Shown here: positions 1 to 10,720 of the stretch, one piece after another | Position numbering within the stretch: position 1 is the stretch's first letter | How the letters are laid out: every line of letters starts with the position of its first letter | Assembly: GCA_025677815.1 (NCBI GenBank) | Contig: JAIXMP010000011.1 | Span: forward strand, 1,364,001 to 1,428,000 | Reading direction: 5' to 3' | Origin: Phascolomyces articulosus | Lineage: Eukaryota; Mucoromycota; Mucoromycetes; Mucorales; Lichtheimiaceae | Length of the DNA stretch: 64,000 nt | Made by a program: the position numbers and the translations under genes | Notes under the pieces: model-generated | Told to the model about the DNA's origin: nothing | The model's database searches: none | The model's input: only the letters and a program-made list of their open reading frames with translations

Positions 1-2660
1 AAAAATAAAAAAGATCTTATTTATGCAGGGACAAAAAATATAGAGAGGATGGTACATTTTGGAAACGAACTGATCCATTATTCGGTACGTACGCATCATA
101 ATAATAATAATAAAAAGTGATCTTCCTAAGAGTTACAATTAAAGTGTAATATAATTATATTTTAATATAATAACCTATTATCTTCATGGGTATTTTTTTT
201 ATAATCCGTCTATCCGCGCCTGTTACGTTGTTGTTGGTGTATTAGGATAATAATAAACAAGTATGCGTTATTAAAAATAAAAATATGATAATATATATTT
301 TTAATTCCATAAATAAAGATGCTTTATGATGCATGAATAACAAATAATACTATGATTACAACGTACACACAAACACTGCAGGCATGTATTTCTGCATGAA
401 TTTATCATCATTATCAACAAGTTTATGCCTCTTCTCCGTAAACAAAAAGATTTCTTTTTTAACATGTGCATCTATATTATAGGATTTATAATTCATTATT
501 CAATTCAATTCATTTTGAACGTATGACTAAATAAAGTCTATTGCTAAAATATGCTGCGCTTATAATAATGATTCTCAAACATAATCAATAACCACATGTC
601 ATCCAGCGTTAATGGGATAATCTAGACCATTTGAGGCTTTTTTTTGCCAAAAGGTATATAAAAAGGAAATTTCTAATAGATGTCTTATATAAATGACATA
701 ATTAGCATCTTTTTGCTTATTATAAATTAGTTATCTTTTGCTGCGCTTAACCCATTGCTGTAATAGTAGAACAGTTTTCGTGTATATGTAATAATGTGTA
801 ACATGGACCAAAAGGACATAAACAATTAAAGATGCAAAACATGGCGTTGGTAATAGAACAATGAAAATTTATAACCAAATCAAAGCCTCAGTATGACAAA
901 TTACTACTATATACAATCAACATTAAGTACACTCATTATTCCATTGAGATCTGATGATACGTACGTATAGATGATGTTAAATGATGACGAACATGGAGAG
1001 CTGAGCAAAAAAAAACATCAATGAATGTTTGGTCCTAAATCATAATATGAAATGAACTGTCATCTTTAGATATATTATTATTATTTAAAAATCATGTCAT
1101 ATTATTCATTACCAAAAATATATCTCTTTCGACATAGGGCTTATATATGCTTAATAAAATACATCCTTTGTAAAGTAACTTTTATATGTTCTAAGCCTCA
1201 TTCATTTCTTGTCTTTCTTTCGGGGGATGATTTGTATATACCAAGAATAATCATTGACACGTATTGGATCTAGATTGGCATTTATAATCATTCTCACTTT
1301 TATAAATTCCCATAAAAATCATAACAAACGACTTAATTTAGATACTTTTGCTAAAAAGTGTGTGTGTATGTGTGTGTGTATGTGTATGTGGCTATGAGAG
1401 AAGGCGTTTCTTTCGGAAACAAGATAGAATCCAGGAATAGTTTTGTATCCCCAAAAAATAATCGGAGAACAAAGGGGTTTAGAACCTCAATGCCAATCGG
1501 GTTGTGCCTTTGGTCAATTATATATTACGTTGCCATTGTGGATTTGGGAAGTGATCCATTTATATATATCACTATTACAATTACTTTCCATAATGGATGT
1601 TTTAATTATGATGCATTTTTTGATATTGTAGAGGAATAATGACCCAAGTATAAACCATGTTTAGATCAGGTTTATTATTCATAAGTTCATCAAATAATAA
1701 TAATAAAAAAAGAAAAAAAAACTAAACTTTAAATGATGATAATAAAAATAAAGATTACACAAATTTTATATGTGGCGCTTAAATGAAATTGAAACGATTT
1801 GTGGGGCTTTCTTCTTCATTTATATAATGATCTAGTATGTCTTATTCTTATTATTAGGATGGAACTCCTAAAAAAATATTACAAGTATTAGATTAAAAAT
1901 GGTATATTGTTATTGTATTTTCCATAAAGTTATTCATTGAATTGATTTCACACGGTTTTAAAGTAATAATCACCCCTTCCTGCTTCTTTCTTTTTTTACT
2001 TGCTTGTTTGTATAATAATTCTTACAAAACCTCCTAGGTTTTCTCCGTTCCTGACCTGATAGTACGGAATCACTAAAAATAAGTCATAACAAGAATTTCA
2101 TTCGGAAGTAAAGATTATACAAAGAAAGTAAGAAAATGAGGTCTGTGCGTTTCAAAAGGAAGAAGAACTCCATACCAATCAAACAGAAATGGGATGGTTG
2201 TTATGGTTACATTGTAATAATAGTTACCAAGTACTCTCTCTACGTAAAGTGCTTTTTGTTGTTGTCTTGGCAACTAATCAAGAATGTCCTTGGTAATAAT
2301 TTAAGATATTTTTGTTCACCCCCAAAAATAGAAAAAAACCCCGACACCCCCAGTAATTCACTTAAGGAGTGGTCAAGTGATGATATAATTGAAAAAAAGG
2401 GGAATTATTTTTATCTTGTTATTTTTAGAGCAAAAAACTTTTTGCTTTCAAAACCGCCAAAAAAAGAGAATATGTGTAACTTTTTGTCGATCCCATTTTT
2501 GTTCATTTATTTTTAGCAATTTTGAGTGGGATTTTTAAAAAATATATAAATACCCCAATCACACTTATGTTTTTTCCTTTTTTTTTCTGGAAATCCTTAT
2601 ACACATATTTACACATTTTACACAAACACATACACACTTACATATTTAACATTTACAACA
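1..2660. other. AT-rich intergenic region
   Basis: No convincing gene. The stretch is very AT-rich with many in-frame stops. It contains a short TG-type microsatellite (about 1358-1393) and homopolymer runs. The small open frames at 1358-1639 and 2136-2516 have no recognisable motif and read as chance. The last about 120 bases are the promoter and leader of the gene starting at 2661. Confidence 0.7.
2543..2552 (+). promoter_or_regulatory. Probable TATA box
   Basis: TATATAAATA lies 118 bases upstream of the ATG at 2661. It is followed by a C/A-rich leader rich in CACA, which resembles a fungal 5' UTR. Assignment is by position and sequence only. Confidence 0.4.
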
Positions 2661-3158
2661 ATGTCCGTCATCACTGCTTATCCTTCTGTATCTATCATGT
2701 CTTTATCTTCTTCTACTTCATCATGTGCTGCATCATCTATTTCTTCTGGTAATAAACGTAAACGATCTACTTCATTACACGTTCGTTTTTGTTCAGAAGC
2801 ACCTCAAGTCGAATACACTTATTCACAATCCGATTATGATCGAAGTGGTTTATTTCCAACAGTCACTTCTCAAGATATTGAAAAAATTTATAATAATCCT
2901 GTGATTGTTGCTGTCTCCATTAATATCACCACACCTACCACCACCACTACTACTACTACAACTGTACCTCAACCACCAGCACCTCGTCCAATGAAACGTA
3001 GTAAACAACAAAAACCTCCACGATTATCCATTGATACCAGTAATATTCATGGACCATTGTTTTTCACCAATATGACTACCAATCATCAAAAAAAGTCATT
3101 GGTACCACCTACACCTATTACACCTGTGGATCAACAAGACAATGAGCAAGACCAATAA
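2661..3158 (+). CDS. Small S/T/P-rich disordered protein, function unknown
   Basis: Single-exon gene for 165 residues. The start is supported by a C/A-rich leader with no earlier in-frame ATG and a TATA-like box upstream. The N-terminus is serine-rich. A more conserved-looking core follows at about residues 33-65, with a basic KRKR patch, then VRF, then a YTYS...DYDRSGLFP segment. After it come a run of nine threonines, a proline-rich patch with two more basic clusters (KRSKQQK), and a Q/D-rich C-terminus. I see no signal peptide or membrane segment, so a nuclear or cytoplasmic protein is plausible. The basic clusters could be nuclear localisation signals (inference). I do not recognise the family with certainty. 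The VRF core resembles short segments I associate with other fungal proteins of unknown function. It converges on RIB5, with about 480 bases between stops. Confidence 0.7.
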   Translation: MSVITAYPSVSIMSLSSSTSSCAASSISSGNKRKRSTSLHVRFCSEAPQVEYTYSQSDYDRSGLFPTVTSQDIEKIYNNPVIVAVSINITTPTTTTTTTTTVPQPPAPRPMKRSKQQKPPRLSIDTSNIHGPLFFTNMTTNHQKKSLVPPTPITPVDQQDNEQDQ

Positions 3159-3637
3159 ATTCATGAATATCAAAACCAACCGCTATAATATCCCCTTGCT
3201 ATTACTACTACTACTTGCTACTTTATCCAATCCCACCATTTATACATATTACTCCTTTGTAGATAACCTATTTAGTACATATATATATACAAGGTTTTTT
3301 TTCTTCTCTTTTATATATACATATATATATATATTGATTAAGAACTCTCCCTTTTTTATTATTATTGCATTCTATCTCTCTCTCTTTTTCTTTTTTCTGA
3401 AAGCAACCAAAAATAACTTTACAATGTACATATATACCCTTTTCGCATTTTGCATCCTTTCTTTTTTTATACACGCATATTAAAAAGTACCCATTCTTTT
3501 TTTTCAATTTGCTTTTTTTTATACAACAGTTACAAAAAAAAATACATACAATAAACAATAATAATAATAAAAAAACATCATATAACAAACAAAAGCCAGA
3601 TCCTTCTTTTTTTTTGTGGTATGTGCATGACCATTAT
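3159..3637. other. Convergent 3' intergenic region
   Basis: T-rich and AT-rich sequence between two convergent stops, with TATA microsatellites and AATAA-type polyadenylation-like words. No gene seen. Confidence 0.6.
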
Positions 3638-4557
3638 TTAAGCAATCGCTCGTTTAACTAAAGCTTCTAAACCTTGACTTTCCATAATAGCACCTTGAAG
3701 ACTCTTTAAAGCGTATTTTGCCAACATATCCACTTCAACATTGACTTTATCGCCGATCTTTCGGAGCGGCATGACTACATTTTGCTGAGTATGTGCGATC
3801 ATCATGATCGTAAATGTCTGTGCAGTATCATCCACATCACATACAGTCAAGGATGTACCATCCAAGGCAATAAATCCTTTGGGAATAATATAACGCATTA
3901 ATTCCTTTTCTTCTGTATGGAATTTGAACCATAATGAGTTTTCTTCAGGTGTAATGGATACAACGGAAACAACAGCATCGACATGACCTTGGACCATATG
4001 TCCTCCAAATCGTTTTTTACTATCCATTGCACGTTCTAGATTGACCTTACTACCGACCTTGAGTTCACCTATATATATATCCATGTTAGATTTAATACAT
4101 CTCTTTTTCTTTTTTAGAAAATGAATCCCCCCTTCCCGCTCAATCACACTACTTTCTCCTCCTCATCCAAAATTGAAAATAACAATAATATACAAATAGA
4201 TGAAATGAAAAAGACATACCTAAATTGGTTCGGCGTAAACTTTCAGGAGCAACGCCCACCTTGAATGTATCACGATCGAATTCAGTAACTGTAAGACACG
4301 TTCCTGTTTTAATAGATATAGATAGAAAGATAAAAAAGAACGTTAGAACAAAAAAAAAATTGGGCGTTTTTCTTTTTTATCGACTTAAAATATTATTACA
4401 TACCATTAATAGCAATGCTGTCACCAATGTGACAATCGTCAAGAATAGCAGCTGCATCACCCACAGTAATAGTCCAACCATTACCACCTGATTCAGTGGC
4501 ATCATGTTCAACAACAGCTGTCACAGTACCGATAATTTCAACAAGACCAGTGAACAT
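3638..4557 (-). CDS. RIB5: Riboflavin synthase (alpha chain)
   Basis: Catalyses dismutation of two 6,7-dimethyl-8-ribityllumazine to riboflavin plus 5-amino-6-ribitylaminouracil, the last step of riboflavin synthesis, in the cytosol. I read three exons: 4557-4404, 4303-4220 and 4068-3638, giving 222 aa, normal for the family. The N-terminus is the diagnostic MFTGLVE. The two lumazine-binding repeats are visible, each with a G-T-x-L-T-V motif: NGTCLTV in repeat 1 and DGTSLTV in repeat 2. GGHMVQGHVD opens repeat 2. The introns start GTATGT, and phases join cleanly (G|GA at intron 1, G|GT at intron 2). The third exon could be read further upstream in frame, but that stretch is intron 2. The gene stands alone on the minus strand and faces the unrelated gene at 2661. 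Identification is very secure. Confidence 0.97.
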
Positions 4558-7500
4558 TGTTTATATATTAATGGGACGCGATTATTATTTTGGATTAAGA
4601 AGTAAAAAAATAGAAAGAAAGAAACAAAACGTGAGAGTTTGAATTATAAAATAACACCGCTTTCCTTATAAAACATAACCGATTATAAATTCATATGTAA
4701 TGAATTAAAACCAACAATGTCCTGCTTAGTCAGATTCATGTATACATATTTGGATGCTCTTTTTTTCATAATAGAAATATTATTTGTTTTATATAGAAGA
4801 ATAATGGTATTTTTCTATATGATGAAGGATAAAATCATATCAATGGTTTGATCCTAGAATTCAGAATAGAGAATGGGTGGTGGGACAGAACATATCATAA
4901 ATGACTTTAATGCCTGAGATAAATAAAATGAATATCAAACGTGGTGAATCCGAGACCCCACATTTTATATATAACTAAATATTAGAATGAATTATGTTTG
5001 ATTTCAATTATTTATATACACCCTTCATATTGGCTGTTTTACGGCTCTCTTTTCACTATGATGGATGTAATTCTTATTCATACACAGTGGTCCCCAGTTT
5101 ACATAACAATCCCACAGTCATTTATTTACATACCATGAACAGCATGTTAAAAATAATAAAAATTGTTTTAAAATAGATATAAAATGCCTTGTCATAGCCG
5201 AAAGATCACGACTATTCCTGGAATTCTCAATACTTTATATTTTTCCAGCTCAATTGGCATATTTGTAGTAGACAAATCCACCTGATATAAATTCTGTGGA
5301 TTACTTTTAGTCTCAATCAGTGTATGAATTATACTACAGGTCTTTGTACCTTTTTTTTACTACTAGATAAAACGACTATATACAAATTTATAGAAACGTT
5401 GATCTCAACAACTTTAAGGTTCATCAGTCAGTGGTCTGGCATAATCTACTATCATGACAATGCACATCTTGTCTGCCATATATATATTTGAGAAAAAGGT
5501 AACTCAAAAGATCCATATTTAATTGAGGATTTGATTCATCATGTTCTTTCTATATGAGAGATCCATTATATTGTTTCTTTCATGACCCTACCTATCGATT
5601 ATTAGAATAAAGAATATTTTTCTTCACTACGTACCGGTGTAGTTAAGGAATTGTTCCTCTTATGCACAAAAAATTGCATCACGCTAGTGGTGTGAAAACA
5701 AAGTAAATTTGAAGCATTAGAAAGGGATACATAATCAACTAATCTAAACACAATTCAGATCACTTTTGCAAGAGTTCCAGTCTGTAGTGTGTAATATGTA
5801 TATATTATTATATCTAAAAATGGTTTTTAATTCTCACTTTTGCAGCTTTACAACGTAATACCATCTTGAAAAAATATAAAATCTGGTATCTAATAAACGA
5901 GTTATATCTGCTGCAGATGTTATTATTTAACCCCACTCATAAAAAGAAAATATTTGACCAGCTTTTTTTTTTCGTCATGATTGATAAATTGAATACGTAA
6001 CTGAACAACAACCATTCATATTTTTTTATTACTCGTAGTAGTACCAGATTGAATGTTGAACATGATTCTATTTTCAACCTAATTAGCGTTCCAGGCCTCT
6101 TGGCTTTGTAGTATATACCCTTGACAAAAAATAACTAGCCATTCATTGTCGATGGGATCATCATTTATACGTTGCATATAAAAATGCAGCTGTAATGTAT
6201 AATTCGTTATCTTTCTTATTAGTAACTATAATGAGAAAGCGTCAAGTAAGTGTTGGGTCCAAATCCATTATCAAAAAATGCTTCAAGAATAATACGGTTA
6301 TATAATAAAAGTGTCATGGAATTTTCTACTACTAGGAGAAAATCCATAATATGTGCCTCCACCAACATTTGATTTGGTTAGATTTCCATCCTTTCTTATT
6401 TTGAATTAGCTATTCTATTACATATATTCCATTAAATAACAATGAGACCCGCCCATTTATTAGTTGTGAAGATCAGTTGTTGTTTTTAGTGACTAAAAGC
6501 TTTGTTAAAAAAAAAAAAAGATAAAAATATATCTGCCAAGGAGTGTTACTACTAAAGTGACACCAACAAAATAAATGACAATCCGCTACATTTTCAACAG
6601 TAAATAAGAAATGTACAAAACCTAAACGATGAATTCTAACACAAAGAACTATCAGCGGAGAAAGTTACTACTATGGTGCCTATCATCATTTTATAACTAA
6701 TTATATAATAAGCCAAACATACAAACAAAAACATATAATACAAATAAACAATTATATATATATTTGTTGTTGTTGTTGTTTTGTAGGTAAGTGGATCATC
6801 CTTAATTATTTCATTATAATGCAAGTAAACCAACAGATTATTATTGCTGCATGTATATTTATTATTTCTTTTTTCATCCAATATCATATTCGATGATGAG
6901 ATAACAACATTTCATTGTATTCTCTCTAGCTCGTTCATTCATCCTTTGTTCAATTCATATTATAAACCCCCCCCGTTCTGTGTGATCATCTTGGGCTTTT
7001 AAACTATATCATCTTCTAGTCTATTATTTTATAAAAGCTGCGATATCATTCTTCCCTGGTAGCGCCACTTATTGAATTTAAAATTAGTTGGATGAGTGGT
7101 ATGTTTCACAATGTCCAGCGGTGATAAAACTAAAGCTACATCATTCGCCTCACAATGAAAAAAAAAGCTTCTGCATCTTTAAGGTATTGTCCGTTTCATT
7201 CCTGTTGATATATTCTTCTGATTAAATTATCTTTTCATGAAAATGGGTAATTCTATTGACCCATCAATTTGTAAAATAAATGGGTGAATGGAATAATTTT
7301 AGTTTCAAAAGAATTATATATTCTAAATTGAGTAACATTTTTTTTTTGCATTAAGATTTTTGGGCTGAGCCCATCAAGAATTTATTATTATAGTTTCTTT
7401 ATTTTATTGTACAACAATCACACACACATCATTTAGTAACACAAGCTTTTAAAGATATAGCTTAACAAAGCTAAGCCCCGAACATCATCCAACCAACACA

Positions 7501-7632
7501 AAAGCCCATCACTATCTGCTTTTTTTTTCCTTTTTTCTTCTTTCTTGCTTCTTTTTCTCTTCCTTTTCACGTACTTCTTTTTTTTTAACTTTTTCTTTGT
7601 TGGTTAAAGAACGACCATATTCTTGATTGATT
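4558..7632. other. Long AT-rich intergenic region
   Basis: About 3 kb with stops in all frames and no recognisable gene. It holds AT microsatellites, a near-perfect TGGGCT/AGCCCA inverted repeat at 7361-7373 and, from about 7500, a strongly pyrimidine-rich tract leading into the next gene. An unseen 5' exon of the following gene could lie here, but I could not identify one. Confidence 0.6.
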
Positions 7633-10390
7633 ATGGCTTGTGTTGGTTATACTAGTGATGGAATAGGATATGTAGTTTATAAAAATACTACTACACCAGG
7701 CGTAAGCCTTCAGGTGTCTACAACATCGAATCAACAGCAGATACTTACTTCGACGGACTACGATATCATACCTACAATGGATGAGAGTCTTCCTTGGGGA
7801 GATTTCGTTCCTGGCACTGCTTGTGGATATTATTATCCAAATCTATACTTGACCGGCATTGTGACAAGTATGTTCTATTGACCCCCATCTCTTCTTTTAC
7901 GTAATAAATGCATATTTTGATCCACCCTATCTCTTCATCAACACCTATTTTTAGCTAATAATATATATTTATAACTTAATTCTCCCCAACAATAGACAGC
8001 AGCACAAATGAGGAATATCATGGAGTAGCTGTGGTTCGATTAGACACCCTTTCAAGAGATCATACATATCGAATTTACAGAACCGATACAACACCAACAG
8101 TAGCCACAAAATCTAGCTCCAGCGGTGTTATGGATCCTGATAGCACATCCACTGGTGCTGGTCCTCCTGTACAGACACCACCTGATGGTAGTGAACCTGG
8201 TACTGGAGGAACAAATCCTGATACGCCACAGGAAAAAAGTGGTGGTGGTGGTAACGGCGGTGGCAATGTCGGCGGTAATGCCTCTCATAAAAAACGAGCT
8301 ATTTTAACGGATTCCTATACCATGATTGCGCCCGTCAATTTCAACACGACCGATGGACTCGATTGGCCTTGTTTTGCATTAGTCGACAGTAATAAAGATT
8401 TTCATATTACTTGTACAAACGAAGGCAATACACAAATCTATAGACCCTATGTAGGCGATGCCACCATCAAAGATAACTTGATTTCGATTCTCAGTTATGA
8501 TCAAGGCAACAAATTATTTGTTTTTCTGGGCAACAATCAACAAAGTCAAGTGTATCAATTACCTAGCATCAACCTACAAGCAACAACAGAGCAACCTCTT
8601 CCCATTCCTTCCGCAAGCTATTCACTTGCAAATAATATACAATTGGAAGCTTCGCCATCCAAATTATTTGTTTACGATAATAGTGTAAATCTACCATTGA
8701 AAGCTTTGTGGGCGCCAAGCAATTATGATGGTACTTTTGTACATATACTTCAGGTAAAAAAAAAAAAAAAGAATAATTATCATCATCACTTTTTATTTTT
8801 ATATAGTAAGAGATGCATCATGATGACTTATATATTTTAATATCATAATTATAGGAAGACGCTTCAGTATCAAATACATTGCGACTGTCCACTGTTACAC
8901 TTAACAGAATCGATAGTATGCAAGGTGTAAACCAGGCAGATGTGGGTATGACCGTTGATCCTGCTGCAAATGCCAATACAGTGTATATTGCCTATAAATC
9001 ACCAAATGCTGCCACCACACCTCCCGCCGTACAAGCGATACCCAACTTTCAAACTCTTGAAGAAGGAAATTTCAATCCTGGCAATCCCATTGGTGATGTA
9101 CCTCCAACTTCAGGAAACGAAGGTCATAGTAGCAACAATGCGGGTACTATTGCAGGTGCCGTCGTAGGCAGTGTTGTTGGCCTTGCCCTCATTCTTGGAC
9201 TTTTAATATACTTTTTAAAGAAACATCGTAAATCCCGTACACGTGAATTTGAGTCTCTTCGAGGAGGTGAAAAGAGTCAATCATCCAGTGCAGCAGCATG
9301 GCCATTTGTGGGTAATGGAGGTAATGCCACATCGTCTCCTGTCAAACAGTATGGTGATATTGGTAATGTATCCAGTATTCGACCAGTCGATGTAAACGCC
9401 GCCGAACTCGAAGCATTAGAACCTACTTCCCCCATGGCCGATGGTGCCGTCGTCTTGGGTGGATTATACCAATTTACTCGCGAATCACCTGCTTTCCTGG
9501 ATCAACAACAAACACGTATTCCGAAATATGCCATGCGTGGCATTGTATACCAAAATGGAGGTGAAACTTATACATTACATTACTTTATTACATCAACAAG
9601 AGATGCTTTTATTAAAAACGTAACGACCACCGTTGCTCTTGCCAACTCCTCTCGTGTAATTCAACATCGCGATGCGATTGCCATGAGTCATCCTACTCGA
9701 CGTAGTGGATACCAATATTTGTGGATTACTGAACCTTGTTTACCTCAACAATCGTTACATTATGTTTTAACTGGAAGTGATAAATCCATTGATATTCATG
9801 AATACCCATTCAAAGCCTGGTCTACCTATGCCATGTTGGAAGCACTCAAGGAAGTACATGCTGCCAATTTTGTCCATCTTGGATTAACGCCTTATTCCTT
9901 CTATTACACGGATCCTGAACAAGTCTCAGATTGGAAGATCACTGGATTTGATCAAAGTCATTCTATCGGTGAACGTGTTAGTGAAGCTCATTTGAATCAA
10001 TGGAGTGCCCCTGAATTATTTGCTACTGCCTCAAGAGATAATCGTCGTTGCTATCGACAAACGGTACAACCTGCTTCGGATATTTGGTCTCTCGGTTGTA
10101 TTATTTATACTTTGGCAACTGGTCGTAGCCTCACCATTGATTTGTCGCAAACAGCGCAATTGAGTCGATCAGATCGTGAACAATTGTATGCTCATGTTAA
10201 TATTGCTTGCAATGAAGCGGGTTCGGTCAATGATAGTTATCGTACACTTTTGGAAGGCATGTTACATCCTGATCCAGCAAAACGAAATACTGCAGCTAAT
10301 TTGGCGGCTTATTGGAAGGAAGCAAATGGTCTTTATGATGATGATGAAGAAGAAAATAATGAAGCTGAAGAAAGTATTGTTACTCCATAA
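7633..10390 (+). CDS. Receptor-like transmembrane pseudokinase
   Basis: Three exons (7633-7867, 7996-8753, 8855-10390) encode 842 aa. Residues 1 to about 425 are an ectodomain-like region rich in short beta-type segments, with a G/P/S-rich linker around 160-205. One membrane segment lies at about 430-452, followed by the basic stop-transfer KKHRKSR. Residues about 530-830 have a protein-kinase fold pattern: an APE motif (SAPELF, 716-718), DIWSLGC (740-746) and a C-lobe LHPDPAKR. The catalytic residues are gone: no G-loop, no VAIK lysine, HRD reads HLG (VHLGL) and DFG reads GFD. It should therefore be a pseudokinase that signals by binding, like other receptor-type pseudokinases (inference). 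The acidic tail is DDDEEEN. No signal peptide follows the first ATG, so either the protein is a type III membrane protein or a 5' exon is missing from this model. It is convergent with the next gene. Confidence 0.85.
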
Positions 10391-10720
10391 AACATATGAA
10401 CCACTTCTTCCTTAATACATATATATATCTATATCTTATATAAAAAAAAATATTTTTGAAAAAAAAAAAAACCTTCTATCTCTCTTTTTTGTGTTATATT
10501 ACTTCTTTTTTTTATTATGTAGCTTTTTCACTCTCATCGCCTATATTAAACCAACCTTACCTACCCTTCGTACATTCACCTCTTTTTTTTTTGTATTTTC
10601 TCACACACGCTCTTTATTTTGTTTGATTAATCTCAATTAACAATAATAATAAATAAATATTTATTCATTAATATACTTATTTTTTATTTGGATATATATA
10701 TATACAATGAAGTGAGCTAT
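10391..10720. other. Convergent 3' intergenic region
   Basis: A- and T-rich 330 bases between two convergent stop codons, with ATATAT runs and AATAAATAAA words that can serve as polyadenylation signals. No gene seen. Confidence 0.6.

Noticed and set aside
1358..1639. Open frames over the TG microsatellite
   Set aside because: Begins inside a TG repeat, overlaps a second frame, and encodes no recognisable domain.
2136..2516. 126-codon open frame before the first gene
   Set aside because: Composition is K/N/F-rich as expected of AT-rich non-coding DNA. No motif, no clear leader, and it ends just before the probable TATA box of the next gene.
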